The notes under the pieces: generated by a model
The model's input: only the letters and a program-made list of their open reading frames with translations
What the model was told of the DNA's origin: nothing
Database searches by the model: none
Assembly: GCF_002741985.1 (NCBI RefSeq)
Contig: NZ_APHW01000002.1
Coordinates: 244,753 to 308,752, forward strand
Source: Vibrio rotiferianus CAIM 577 = LMG 21460
GTDB taxonomy: Bacteria > Pseudomonadota > Gammaproteobacteria > Enterobacterales > Vibrionaceae
Reading direction: 5' to 3'
DNA length: 64,000 nucleotides
Program-made: the position numbers and the translations under genes
Shown: positions 21,307 through 32,198 of the stretch, one piece after another
How the letters are laid out: each line of letters opens with the position of its first letter
How positions within the stretch are numbered: the first letter of the stretch is position 1

Positions 21307-22131
21307 TTAGCGTTTTTGCCGAACGGTTTCAAAGTGTTCGCACACCTCTGTGATCGCGTTTAAGGTTCTCGGGGTTGGTCGGTTGATCCAATCGGAATTG
21401 AGTGACCAAACATGGTCATTTTTTAATGCAGGGATGTCGTTTTTCCACTCTGCCCACATACCATCATCACTCATGGCATGGCGAGAGGTAAATAGGACTT
21501 CGGGTTGGCGAGTAATCACTTGCTCGAGACTGACTTGCGGGTAAGGGGCACTGCCTTTGGCAAAGATATTCTCTCCACCGCAGAAGGTGAAAACTTCACT
21601 TGGCCAGTTCTTGCCTGCAACAGTGATGATCGGTTTTTCACTTAACTGATAGAAGTAGCTGACTTTATCTTCGGTATCGTACTTTTCTTTTAGTACTTCC
21701 AGTTGCGCGCGAAAATCTGCAGCGGCCTTTTGTCCTACATCCGGTTTTTCACTGTACTGGCTGAGCTGCTCAATATTCTTGGCTATGTCTTCTAGCGTCC
21801 CTGTTGTTGAATAGTAGAGAGGGATACCAAATTGTGTGAGCTTCTCAAGTTCTTTGGCTGGATTTCCTGCCGGCCAAGCGATAACCAAATCGGGCTGCAG
21901 GGCGATGATGCGTTCGAGTTTGATACCTTGGTAGTTTGATACTTTTTCTAGATCTTTGGCTTGCTCAGGGTAGTCACTCATCTCACTGACCGCGATCAGC
22001 TTGTCTCCAAGACCTGCTGCATAGGCAATTTCCGTTGCGTGTGGTGCCAGACTGATGACACGTTGAACAGGCTCATTGGCAAAAGAAACGGCAGAGAAGA
22101 TAAGAGAGAGGGCAAAGCAAAGTTTTTTCAT
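21307..22131 (-). CDS. btuF: BtuF, periplasmic vitamin B12-binding protein
   Basis: Periplasmic component of the cobalamin ABC importer BtuCDF. The 274-aa protein has a signal peptide (MKKLCFALSLIFSAVSFA), then RVISLAPHATEIAYAAGLGD, the characteristic start of a class III binding protein, and the single long helix between two lobes. I start at the ATG at 22131, six bases after AAGGA; another ATG immediately upstream is too close to it. This start overlaps the cbiB stop by one base in a TGATG arrangement. btuC and btuD are not in this window. Confidence 0.92.
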   Translation of the reverse strand: MKKLCFALSLIFSAVSFANEPVQRVISLAPHATEIAYAAGLGDKLIAVSEMSDYPEQAKDLEKVSNYQGIKLERIIALQPDLVIAWPAGNPAKELEKLTQFGIPLYYSTTGTLEDIAKNIEQLSQYSEKPDVGQKAAADFRAQLEVLKEKYDTEDKVSYFYQLSEKPIITVAGKNWPSEVFTFCGGENIFAKGSAPYPQVSLEQVITRQPEVLFTSRHAMSDDGMWAEWKNDIPALKNDHVWSLNSDWINRPTPRTLNAITEVCEHFETVRQKR

Positions 22132-23084
22132 CATAGTCCTTGATAAATGAATCCGAGAATTAGGCTTTGGATAACAATCCAAGCAAAGATACGCCAAACG
22201 ATTAAGGTTTGGATTTGCGCTAGATGAATGGCGGATGGCGCAATGCGACCACCTATTTTTGCTCGTTCAGCTCGCTGTCCTTGATATAAAGCAGGACCAC
22301 CTAGCGACAATTGAAGCTTGTTACCAATTGAGCACAACAACCAAGCTGGCCCTGGAAGCGGCCAAGATTTCGCTTGTTGAAGCATAGCGGTTGAAACGCT
22401 TGATACGTTTTTACCCACACCAATAAACATAGCGAATAAGCGCAATGGAATGATTTCTAGCGCCGCTGTTAATTGAATTACAGGCTTACCAAATGGGGAA
22501 TATTGACGGCGACTTGGGGACCATGCTCGAGCAAGTTCAGCGGTTAGGCGATACATCAGCGCACCAATTCCACCAGTTAATCCATACCAAAACAGCACAC
22601 AAACTACATTACGTCCGTAACCCATGATGATGGTCTCTGCTCCAGCTTTACCAATGCCTAGTAGCGATAAGCTCTCTGTATCGCGATTAAGGTAAGGTTT
22701 GAGTAGTGCTCGGCACTGTGCTTTGTTCTCATTCGACATTGCGGTGACCAGTTGTTTAGCAAGTGATTCGTTGTTTCGCCAGTCGAGAGCAATAAGCAGC
22801 AATGCCAACTCAAATAACGGAGCTTGCCAAACTAAAGGCTTCATCGCGAGCAGCAATATCAAGCAAGGCACAAGCATAAGAAGAAGCGCGAGTCCGCCAG
22901 AGATGATACTTTGCGAGTAGTTGTGGTTGTTATTGACTTTGCTTGCTAGTTGCTCGGCGAACTTATGCCAAAGCGTCACTGGATGCGCAGCGTGTGGAAT
23001 GGGGAGCAGGAGATGGAATACTAATGCGCCCCACATGACGAGGAGCGCACCATTGGCATAAAATTGCTGAAAGGTTTCTTCCAT
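22131..23084 (-). CDS. cbiB: CbiB/CobD-type adenosylcobinamide-phosphate synthase
   Basis: Membrane enzyme family that attaches the aminopropanol arm to adenosylcobyric acid during cobalamin synthesis. The 317-aa protein has several membrane helices (about residues 62-90, 157-180 and 292-313) and the family landmarks IGKAGAETIIMGYGRNVV, FWYGLTGGIGALMYRL and the late WPLPGPAWLLCSIGN and LGGPALYQG motifs. Vibrios usually salvage cobinamide rather than make B12 from scratch, so this protein may act in salvage; that is inference. It lies in a tight minus-strand operon between mtnN (14-base gap) and btuF (one-base overlap). Confidence 0.88.
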   Translation of the reverse strand: MEETFQQFYANGALLVMWGALVFHLLLPIPHAAHPVTLWHKFAEQLASKVNNNHNYSQSIISGGLALLLMLVPCLILLLAMKPLVWQAPLFELALLLIALDWRNNESLAKQLVTAMSNENKAQCRALLKPYLNRDTESLSLLGIGKAGAETIIMGYGRNVVCVLFWYGLTGGIGALMYRLTAELARAWSPSRRQYSPFGKPVIQLTAALEIIPLRLFAMFIGVGKNVSSVSTAMLQQAKSWPLPGPAWLLCSIGNKLQLSLGGPALYQGQRAERAKIGGRIAPSAIHLAQIQTLIVWRIFAWIVIQSLILGFIYQGL

Positions 23085-23098
23085 GAAATTCGATAGAC

Positions 23099-23794
23099 TT
23101 ACTTAGTCAGTTCCAACATTTTGAATACCATTTCTGATGAGCTTTTCGCTGCTAGCGGTAGGAACTCTTCGAAGCTCATTGGCGATTCTTTATCTGCTAC
23201 GTCTGAGATAGCGCGCACAACAACAAATGGAGTATTGAATTGGTGACAAGTTTGAGCGATAGCAGATGCTTCCATTTCTACAGCGATAACTGACGGGAAG
23301 TGCTTACGAATGAAGTCTTGGCGCTCTGCAGTGCAAACAAACGCATCACCAGTACAGATAAGACCGCGAACTGCGTGAGTGTTTTCCATTTGAGCCAGTG
23401 CTTTTTCAGCAAGGTCCATTAACTTCTCATCCGCTTTGAATGCCGCTGGTTGGCCAGCCATTTGACCTATTTCGTAGCCAAACGCCGTTACGTCTGCATC
23501 GTGGTGACGAACTTCTGTTGAGATAACAACGTCTCCTAGGTTTAGGCTTGAGTCAAAGCCGCCTGCAGAACCAGTGTTGATCACCACATCTGGTTGGTAC
23601 TCGTCTAGCAGAATGGTTGTACCTACTGCTGCCGCTACTTTACCGATGCCAGATTGAAGCAGTACCACATCAACGTCGTTAATCTGACCAGAGAAAAACG
23701 TACAACCTGCTTTGTTTACTGTTTGGCAGTTTGTCATTGCTTCTTTCATGATGGTGACTTCTTGTTCCATCGCACCGATGATACCAACTTTCAT
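23099..23794 (-). CDS. mtnN: MtnN (Pfs), MTA/SAH nucleosidase
   Basis: Hydrolyses 5'-methylthioadenosine and S-adenosylhomocysteine; the second reaction feeds LuxS and so autoinducer-2 production. The 231-aa protein starts [20 protein letters not shown] at ATG 23794 and contains [35 protein letters not shown] with the ribose-binding Met-Glu pair, and RAISDVAD with the catalytic Asp. Length matches E. coli (232 aa). It is the first gene of the operon with cbiB, btuF and yadS. Confidence 0.96.
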   Translation of the reverse strand: MKVGIIGAMEQEVTIMKEAMTNCQTVNKAGCTFFSGQINDVDVVLLQSGIGKVAAAVGTTILLDEYQPDVVINTGSAGGFDSSLNLGDVVISTEVRHHDADVTAFGYEIGQMAGQPAAFKADEKLMDLAEKALAQMENTHAVRGLICTGDAFVCTAERQDFIRKHFPSVIAVEMEASAIAQTCHQFNTPFVVVRAISDVADKESPMSFEEFLPLAAKSSSEMVFKMLELTK

Positions 23795-23859
23795 AACACT
23801 CTCTTTCGATAAAAATTTAAGTTGGCGAGAGTATACCACTCTGCACCAATATGTGGTTG

Positions 23860-24288
23860 TTATTTGATTAATCCAGCATTCGCCAACAGTGCCCGTAATT
23901 GTTCGGCACGCTTACGGTTCACACCAAAGTCTGAATAGCCAACGCGAGATTCTGAGCGAACAATTAACTGATCGCCTTCGAGCTTGAGTTCTAAATCATC
24001 CACAAAGCGCATGATTTTAGATGTGCACTCGATTCGCAGGTAATTACCTTCTTTCACCGCTGTTTTCGCCCCCGGCAGTTCAAGTGCCACTTGCTCAATA
24101 GCATCGATGTTCGCTGAATCAGCTAGGGTGAATGGCGTTAGGTTATATTCTTCACGCGTGTCTTGGGTGGAAACGCAGTTTGGTTTGTCACCACAAGGTG
24201 ATTGAGAACGATCCGTCATGGTTGTGACTCCTTGGCTACAAGCAGTTAAGCCGAGCAAAGTGATGGAAAGGAGAGCGGCTTTTTTCAT
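23860..24288 (-). CDS. DUF1499 lipoprotein
   Basis: A 142-aa protein with a lipoprotein signal (lipobox LTAC, Cys at residue 17) and a DUF1499 domain from about residue 28 ([14 protein letters not shown]) to the end, including the conserved [12 protein letters not shown] and [21 protein letters not shown]1499 has no established biochemical function. It stands alone on the minus strand upstream of mtnN with a 65-base gap. ATG at 24288 gives the standard MKK start. Confidence 0.88.
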   Translation of the reverse strand: MKKAALLSITLLGLTACSQGVTTMTDRSQSPCGDKPNCVSTQDTREEYNLTPFTLADSANIDAIEQVALELPGAKTAVKEGNYLRIECTSKIMRFVDDLELKLEGDQLIVRSESRVGYSDFGVNRKRAEQLRALLANAGLIK

Positions 24289-24334
24289 TGTATTTACTCA
24301 TATAATTTTGCTTCTAATTATATGGATACAAAAG

Positions 24335-24363
24335 AAAAAGGATCCAATAATAGGATCCTTTTT
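24335..24363. terminator. Bidirectional terminator behind gltD
   Basis: AAAAAGGATCC and GGATCCTTTTT around a seven-base loop. On the minus strand it ends the first gltBD operon. Confidence 0.88.
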
Positions 24364-24379
24364 GTGATGTTAGCTGTGA

Positions 24380-25795
<1,416 letters not shown>

Positions 25796-25812
25796 TCAAA
25801 CATCCTCCATGA

Positions 25813-28800
25813 TTACTGGGCTTGAACGCGCAGTTCTGCGGCACTGCGACTCTGGTGACCAAGTAGCGTGCGCAAGTCCGCCGCTTGTGGTTTCACCAAG
25901 TAGAACTTTGGAATCCATTCATCAAAGTTCGCCAAGATATCTTCTGCGTGGCTAGAGCCGGTTTCTTCGAGATGTTCGGCAATCAGACCACGTAAGTGCT
26001 CTTGGTGGATGTAGAGATCCGATAGAGAAATCGCTTCAACAGACTCGTTGTTCACGCGACCTTGGAAGTCTTGGTTCTCATCCAATACGTAAGCAAAACC
26101 GCCAGTCATGCCTGCGCCAAAGTTCACGCCTGTCGCGCCAAGAATGGCAACAATACCGCCGGTCATGTACTCACAAGCGTTATCGCCAGCGCCTTCAATG
26201 ACAGCAATCGTACCTGAGTTACGTACGCCGAAACGCTCACCGGCTTTACCTGCAGCAAACAACTTACCGCCGGTTGCCCCGTACAGACAGGTGTTACCAA
26301 TGATGGTCGCTTCATTACACTTAAATGCAGTGCCAAGGTGAGGTTTGATAACCACCTTACCGCCAGCCATGCCTTTACCTACGTAGTCGTTTGCATCGCC
26401 AGTGAGATAAAGCTCTACGCCACCCGCGTTCCAAACGCCAAATGACTGACCTGCAGTGCCATCCAAGTGCAGTTTGATTGGCGTTGCCGCCATGCCTTGG
26501 TTGCCGTAACGCTGAGCGATTTCACCTGATAGGCGAGCACCCACAGAACGGTCGGTGTTGATCACGTTGTAGAAGAAGCTAGCAGATTGACGTTTTTCAA
26601 CCGCTTGTAGTGCGTCTTCGATGATCTTGTTGTTTAGCTCTGCTTTATCAAATGGTGTATTTGGTTGTGTCCAGTAAAGAGGATGTCCTTCTGGAGAGAC
26701 TGGTGCCTCAAGGATATTCGACAAATCCAGCTTGGTTTGTTTTGCTGTCAGACCTTCAACGGTTTCCAACAAATCGGTACGACCAATCAAGTCAGTCAGT
26801 TTTTCAACACCAAGTTCAGCGAGCAATCCGCGTACTTCGTCTGCCAGACCAATGAAGTAGTTCATCACCATTTCCGGAAGACCTTTGAAGTACTCTTTAC
26901 GCAGCGTCTCGTCTTGAGTTGCAACGCCAGTAGCACAGTTGTTGAGGTGACAAATACGTAGGAACTTACAACCCATAGCCACCATTGGCGCAGTACCAAA
27001 ACCGAAGCTTTCTGCACCGAGAATCGCCGCTTTCACCACGTCTAGGCCAGTCTTTAGACCACCATCTACCTGTAGACGAATCTTATGACGTAGACCATTA
27101 GCAACTAGTGCTTGTTGTGTTTCTGCCAATCCCAACTCCCAAGGGCTACCTGCGTATTTCACTGAGGTTAATGGGCTTGCTGCGGTACCGCCGTCGTAAC
27201 CCGAGATGGTAATGAGATCAGCGTAAGCTTTCGCGACACCTGTTGCGATGGTTCCTACGCCTGGTTCAGATACTAATTTCACCGAAACTAGCGCATTTGG
27301 ATTGACCTGTTTTAAGTCGAAGATCAGCTGGGCCAAATCTTCAATCGAATAAATATCGTGGTGCGGAGGAGGGGAAATCAGAGTTACTCCCTGTACCGAA
27401 TAACGCAGTTTTGCGATTTCTGCAGTGACTTTGTGTCCCGGTAACTGACCACCTTCACCTGGCTTCGCACCCTGTGCCACCTTGATCTGCAGTACGTCTG
27501 CATTGGTTAGGTAGTGAGGCGTAACACCAAATCGACCTGAAGCAATCTGCTTGATACGTGAGTTACGCTCTGTACCGAAGCGACGTGGATCTTCACCACC
27601 TTCACCTGAGTTAGAGTAGCCTCCGAGACGATTCATCGCTGTTGCAAGTGCTTCGTGTGCTTCTGGGCTAAGTGCACCAATGGACATTGCCGCTGAGTCA
27701 AAACGTTTGAATAGTTCTGTACTTGGCTCGATTTGCTCAAGTGGTAGTGGGGAGTCTGATTTTTTCAGCGACATTAGGTCACGCAGCATGGCAACAGGGC
27801 GTTGGTTCACCTGCTTAGCAAAGCTCTGATAATCGTTACTTTCGCCTGACTTCACAGCGGTTTGCAGTGTACCAACCACGTCTGGGTTGTAGGCGTGATA
27901 TTCACCACCATGGACATATTTCAATAAACCACCATGCTCGATGGCTTTACGTTTCGCCCAAGCTTTACGAGAAAGGTTGTACAAGTCTTGTTGGAAGTCG
28001 TCGAAGTTAGCGCCTTCAATACGAGTTGTTACACCTTTAAAGCACAAATCGACCACTTCTTGGCTCAAGCCAACTGCTTCAAACAGTTGCGAGCAACGGT
28101 AAGAGGCGATGGTAGAAATCCCCATTTTCGACATGATCTTGTACAGACCTTTGTTGATGCCGTATTGGTAATTTTGCATCACATCGCGATAGTCTTTTTC
28201 TAGCGCTTTATCATCAATCAGTTTACCTAGCGCTTCATAAGCTAGGTATGGGTAAACTGCAGTGGCGCCAAAGCCAAGCAAGACAGCAAATTGGTGTGGG
28301 TCACGTGCCGTGGCTGTCTCAACCACAATGTTGGCATCACAACGTAAGTTCGCATCGATCAGGCGAGTTTGAACCGCTCCGACCGCCATTGCTGCAGGAA
28401 TTGGCAGTTTGCCTTTGACTAAAGCACGATCCGAAAGCACCACTAGCACAGTGCCTTCACGCACCACGTGTTCGGCTTGCTCACACAGATCATCAATGGC
28501 TTGTTTAAGATCTTTCTGTTGTGGATCGTAGTTGATATCGAGAATGGTATTACGGTAGTGATCGTCACCAAGCTCGAGTAACTGCTGCATGTCTGAGTAA
28601 AGTAATACCGGCGAATCGAAGGTCACTCGGTAGGCGTGGCCATCGGTTTCACAGAAGACGTTCATCTCCTGACCAATACTGGTCGCCAGTGACATGACGT
28701 GTTTTTCACGCAATGGATCGATTGGCGGGTTGGTTACCTGAGCAAACTTTTGGCGGAAGTAATCAGTTACCAAGCGCTCTTTAGAGGATAAGACGGCCAT

Positions 28801-30276
28801 CGGGGTGTCATCACCCATGGAGCCGACCGCTTCTTGGCCCATATCACCAAGGACACGCAGTACTTGATCGACTTCTTCATTACTCATGGCGAATTGCTTT
28901 TGATAAGTCTTAAGCAAGTCTTCATCAAAGCTACGTTCGCCAACTTGATCTTCAGCTAACTGAGCAAAAGGTGTGAGTTTGCGAACGTTGTTTTCCATCC
29001 ACTCGCGGTAAGGGTGACGAGATTTCAGATCGTTATCGATCTCGCTCGATTGCCAAAGCTTACCTTTTCGAGTGTCGATAACCAGCAGTTCACCCGGACC
29101 AACACGGCCTTTTTCTGCGACCTCATCCGGAGCGTAATCCCAAATCCCCACCTCAGAAGCTAGAGTGATCAACTTGTCCTTGGTAATCACATAACGTGCA
29201 GGACGCAGACCATTTCGATCTAGGTTACAGGCAGCGTAACGACCATCGGACAGTACGATACCAGCCGGGCCATCCCATGGTTCCATGTGTTTGGAGTTGA
29301 AGTCGTAAAACGCTCGAAGATCCGGATCCATATCTGGGTGGTTTTGCCATGCTGGTGGCACAAGCATGCGCATGGCGCGGAAGATATCCATACCGCCTGC
29401 TAAAAAGAGATCCAACATATTATCTAAGCTGGAAGAATCTGAGCCAGTCTCGTTCACAAATGGTGCCGCAGTTTGTAGGTCTGGCAGCAGTGGTGATGAG
29501 AACTTGTAAGCACGAGCACGTGCCCATTGTCGGTTACCATCAATGGTATTGATCTCACCATTATGAGCAAGGTAACGGAACGGTTGAGCCAGAGGCCAAC
29601 GAGGCTGAGTATTCGTTGAAAAACGCTGGTGGAACAGGCAGATAGCAGATTCCATGCGTAGATCAGCAAGATCAAGATAGAAGCGCGGTAAGTCCGCAGG
29701 CATGCACAAGCCTTTGTACACCAGAACTTGTGTCGACAAGCTACAGATGTAGAAGTCAGGATCTTCTGTAATTTGTTTCTCGATGCGACGGCGTGCAATA
29801 TAGAGGCGACGCTCAATGTCACGCTCGCGCCAACCTGCCGGAGCAGAGATAAAGACTTGCTGAATGTCTGGAAGTGAATCAGCAGCGATCGGACCGAGTA
29901 CTTCTGAATTGGTTGGCACTTCACGCCAACCTGCAACAGTTAACGTCTCTTGTGCGAGTTCTTTGTTGACGATGTCCTTGGCGAGTTGAGCTTTCACCGG
30001 GTCTTGGTTGAAGAAAATCATCCCAACGGCGTATTGCTTGCCAAGGTTGAAGCCATTTTCTTCGGCGATAAGGCGTAAATAGGAATCGGGCTTTTGTAGA
30101 AGAAGACCGCAACCATCACCAGTTTTACCATCGGCGGCGATGCCACCACGGTGGGTCATGCGATCAAGTGCGGAAATTGCTGTACGTACCAGCTTGTGAC
30201 TTTGCTCGCCTTCCATGTGCGCGATTAAGCCAAATCCACAGTTGTCTTTCTCAAGACTTGGATCATAAAGAGCCAT
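25813..30276 (-). CDS. gltB: GltB, glutamate synthase large subunit (copy 1)
   Basis: Makes two glutamates from glutamine and 2-oxoglutarate. The 1487-aa protein is of the E. coli type and intact: the N-terminal amidotransferase has its nucleophile Cys in [15 protein letters not shown] (residue 13), so a 12-residue propeptide is expected to be removed. The FMN synthase domain contains [14 protein letters not shown] and [13 protein letters not shown], the 3Fe-4S cysteines lie in [15 protein letters not shown], and the C-terminal beta-helix has the repeated G-X-X-G pattern. ATG at 30276 follows AGGGAG. With gltD it forms the first of two adjacent glutamate synthase operons. Confidence 0.97.
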   Translation of the reverse strand: MALYDPSLEKDNCGFGLIAHMEGEQSHKLVRTAISALDRMTHRGGIAADGKTGDGCGLLLQKPDSYLRLIAEENGFNLGKQYAVGMIFFNQDPVKAQLAKDIVNKELAQETLTVAGWREVPTNSEVLGPIAADSLPDIQQVFISAPAGWRERDIERRLYIARRRIEKQITEDPDFYICSLSTQVLVYKGLCMPADLPRFYLDLADLRMESAICLFHQRFSTNTQPRWPLAQPFRYLAHNGEINTIDGNRQWARARAYKFSSPLLPDLQTAAPFVNETGSDSSSLDNMLDLFLAGGMDIFRAMRMLVPPAWQNHPDMDPDLRAFYDFNSKHMEPWDGPAGIVLSDGRYAACNLDRNGLRPARYVITKDKLITLASEVGIWDYAPDEVAEKGRVGPGELLVIDTRKGKLWQSSEIDNDLKSRHPYREWMENNVRKLTPFAQLAEDQVGERSFDEDLLKTYQKQFAMSNEEVDQVLRVLGDMGQEAVGSMGDDTPMAVLSSKERLVTDYFRQKFAQVTNPPIDPLREKHVMSLATSIGQEMNVFCETDGHAYRVTFDSPVLLYSDMQQLLELGDDHYRNTILDINYDPQQKDLKQAIDDLCEQAEHVVREGTVLVVLSDRALVKGKLPIPAAMAVGAVQTRLIDANLRCDANIVVETATARDPHQFAVLLGFGATAVYPYLAYEALGKLIDDKALEKDYRDVMQNYQYGINKGLYKIMSKMGISTIASYRCSQLFEAVGLSQEVVDLCFKGVTTRIEGANFDDFQQDLYNLSRKAWAKRKAIEHGGLLKYVHGGEYHAYNPDVVGTLQTAVKSGESNDYQSFAKQVNQRPVAMLRDLMSLKKSDSPLPLEQIEPSTELFKRFDSAAMSIGALSPEAHEALATAMNRLGGYSNSGEGGEDPRRFGTERNSRIKQIASGRFGVTPHYLTNADVLQIKVAQGAKPGEGGQLPGHKVTAEIAKLRYSVQGVTLISPPPHHDIYSIEDLAQLIFDLKQVNPNALVSVKLVSEPGVGTIATGVAKAYADLITISGYDGGTAASPLTSVKYAGSPWELGLAETQQALVANGLRHKIRLQVDGGLKTGLDVVKAAILGAESFGFGTAPMVAMGCKFLRICHLNNCATGVATQDETLRKEYFKGLPEMVMNYFIGLADEVRGLLAELGVEKLTDLIGRTDLLETVEGLTAKQTKLDLSNILEAPVSPEGHPLYWTQPNTPFDKAELNNKIIEDALQAVEKRQSASFFYNVINTDRSVGARLSGEIAQRYGNQGMAATPIKLHLDGTAGQSFGVWNAGGVELYLTGDANDYVGKGMAGGKVVIKPHLGTAFKCNEATIIGNTCLYGATGGKLFAAGKAGERFGVRNSGTIAVIEGAGDNACEYMTGGIVAILGATGVNFGAGMTGGFAYVLDENQDFQGRVNNESVEAISLSDLYIHQEHLRGLIAEHLEETGSSHAEDILANFDEWIPKFYLVKPQAADLRTLLGHQSRSAAELRVQAQ

Positions 30277-30596
30277 TGCAATTCTCCCTTTGCTTATCTG
30301 TCATCCCGACAGATATATCAACACTGCTCAAGTTGATAATGATGACTAACTATGCGTCACTTTCTATGTTTTATGTATATCTATTCAATAAAATTCGTCA
30401 AATATCTTAACAAAAATTGTGTGTTTTATTTTCACCAACTTCACAAGCTATAGCTTATTGTAAAAAAGGTCAAGTTATTAGTGAATCATCGCGTGAATAT
30501 GCGATTTACCATTTAATTGGCTGAAATAATTCAAGAAAAACAGTGAGATAGAAAAGTTATTGTTACAAAAAACTAACATTTGATTCTGGCGGGCAT
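30277..30596. other. Leader and promoter region of gltB copy 1
   Basis: About 320 AT-rich bases. On the minus strand TTGACG (30396-30401) and TATACA (30374-30379) with a 16-base spacer form a plausible promoter, giving a leader of about 90 bases that contains a 7-bp hairpin (separate entry). Farther up only a small palindrome ATCGC/GCGAT (around 30488-30506) was seen. Possible Lrp or ArgR control, as in E. coli, cannot be judged by eye. Confidence 0.45.
30296..30314 (-). promoter_or_regulatory. Hairpin just upstream of the gltB copy 1 ribosome site
   Basis: ATCTGTC and GACAGAT pair around a five-base loop, ending about 9 bases before AGGGAG of gltB. It is too short for a known riboswitch class and has no T run. 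Confidence 0.5.
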
Positions 30597-30623
30597 AAAA
30601 AAGACCAGCACAAAATGCTGGTC
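30597..30623 (-). terminator. Terminator behind gltD copy 2
   Basis: GACCAGCA (30603-30610) and TGCTGGTC (30616-30623) around CAAAA; on the minus strand the stem is followed by a run of T. It separates the two glutamate synthase operons. Confidence 0.88.
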
Positions 30624-30728
30624 AAAATAAAAAGGTTGGAAGGAACTGTTTTCTTTCTTCGCTACCAGCTATCGATACTACTGATGGCTGGATTTAATAC
30701 TTAGAAAGAGGAAGTGAGAACACTCCCT

Positions 30729-32198
30729 TTACGCAGAAAGCATCAGTGAATCTGCTTTTGCTTCTAGGTTTGTGCCACCCATTAAATAGTCATCGATAGC
30801 ACGGGCGCATTCACGACCTTCGTTGATACAACGAACCACCAGAGATTGTCCTGTTCGCATATCACCAGCAGCAAATACACCTTCTTGGTTGGTAGCAAAA
30901 CCTTGGGTTGCTACGTTACCGCGATCATTCAGCGCGATATCCAGTTGCGCAAGCACGCCAGTTGGTTCTGGGTGCAGGAAGCCCATCGCTAGGAATGCCA
31001 TATCACATGGGATCACACGCTCGCTGCCTTCTACTTCTTTGAAGCTTGGGCGCTCGCCAGGTTTCGCATCTTGCCAAACGATATCAGCAAGACGAAGACC
31101 AGTGACTTCACCTTTGTCATTGCCGATGAACTCTTTGGTTAGGATGTTCCAGTGACGATCAACACCCTCTTCATGAGACGTCGAAGTACGTAGGATCATC
31201 GGGTACTGTGGCCATGGCATATTTGCAGGGCGTTTCTCTGGTGGAATCGGCATGATTTCAACCTGAGTGATGCTTGTTGCGCCATGACGGTTAGAGGTAC
31301 CCACACAGTCAGAGCCGGTATCACCACCACCGATAACGACAACATGTTTACCCGCGGCGTGAAGTTCTTCACCCTTAAGATCCATGTTGTTGGCACGGCG
31401 GTTGTTTTGACCTAGGAATTCCATTGCGAAGTGAACGCCTTTTAGCTCACGACCTGGAACGGGTAAATTACGAGGAACGGTTGAACCACCCGTTAGTAGA
31501 ACCACATCGAATTCTTGACGAAGTTGCTGGGCATTCACATCAACACCAACGTGTTGGTTAACTTTGAATTCAATACCTGCTGCTGCCATCAAGTTGATTT
31601 TGCGGTCAATCACGTCCATACCCAGTTTGAAATCTGGGATACCAAAACGCAGTAGACCACCCACTTTCTCGTCTCGTTCGAATACCGTCACAGTATGACC
31701 AGCGCTATTTAGCTGCTCGGCAGCCGCAAGGCCAGCAGGGCCAGAACCGATGATCGCAACAGTTTTACCTGTGCGAGAGCGTGGTGTTTTTGGTTTGGCG
31801 TACCCTTCACGATACGCCGTTTCTACGATGGTTTTCTCGATATTACAGATGGTGATTGGGTCTTGGTTGATGCCAAGTACACAAGCACTTTCACATGGAG
31901 CAGGGCAAACTCGACCAGTAAATTCTGGGAAGTTATTGGTTGAGCTTAGAATGTTCCATGCTTCTTCCCAGCTATCACGATAAACCGCATCGTTAAACTC
32001 TGGGATGATGTTACCGATAGGGCAGCCGTTATGACAAAACGGCACACCACAATCCATACAACGAGAAGCTTGAGTATTGATCTTGTCACCAAACTCCTCG
32101 TTCAGAACGAACTCTTTGTTGTTCTTGATGCGTTCAGCTGGATCGATCTTTTGTGGTAGTTCACGACCATGCTCTAAAAATCCAGTAGGCTTACCCAT
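30729..32198 (-). CDS. gltD: Glutamate synthase small subunit (copy 2)
   Basis: A 489-aa paralogue of GltD with the same design: cysteine clusters CMDCGVPFCHNGCP (about residue 47) and CPAPCESACVLG (about 97), FAD loop [13 protein letters not shown] (about 149) and NADPH loop VIGGGDTGSDCVG. It differs from copy 1 in length and in many residues; this is the type found beside the longer, 1516-aa large subunit in many proteobacteria. It starts inside the stop codon of the upstream large-subunit gene (TAATG, one-base overlap), so expression is likely coupled. If the upstream frameshift is real, translation of this gene may suffer. Confidence 0.94.
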   Translation of the reverse strand: MGKPTGFLEHGRELPQKIDPAERIKNNKEFVLNEEFGDKINTQASRCMDCGVPFCHNGCPIGNIIPEFNDAVYRDSWEEAWNILSSTNNFPEFTGRVCPAPCESACVLGINQDPITICNIEKTIVETAYREGYAKPKTPRSRTGKTVAIIGSGPAGLAAAEQLNSAGHTVTVFERDEKVGGLLRFGIPDFKLGMDVIDRKINLMAAAGIEFKVNQHVGVDVNAQQLRQEFDVVLLTGGSTVPRNLPVPGRELKGVHFAMEFLGQNNRRANNMDLKGEELHAAGKHVVVIGGGDTGSDCVGTSNRHGATSITQVEIMPIPPEKRPANMPWPQYPMILRTSTSHEEGVDRHWNILTKEFIGNDKGEVTGLRLADIVWQDAKPGERPSFKEVEGSERVIPCDMAFLAMGFLHPEPTGVLAQLDIALNDRGNVATQGFATNQEGVFAAGDMRTGQSLVVRCINEGRECARAIDDYLMGGTNLEAKADSLMLSA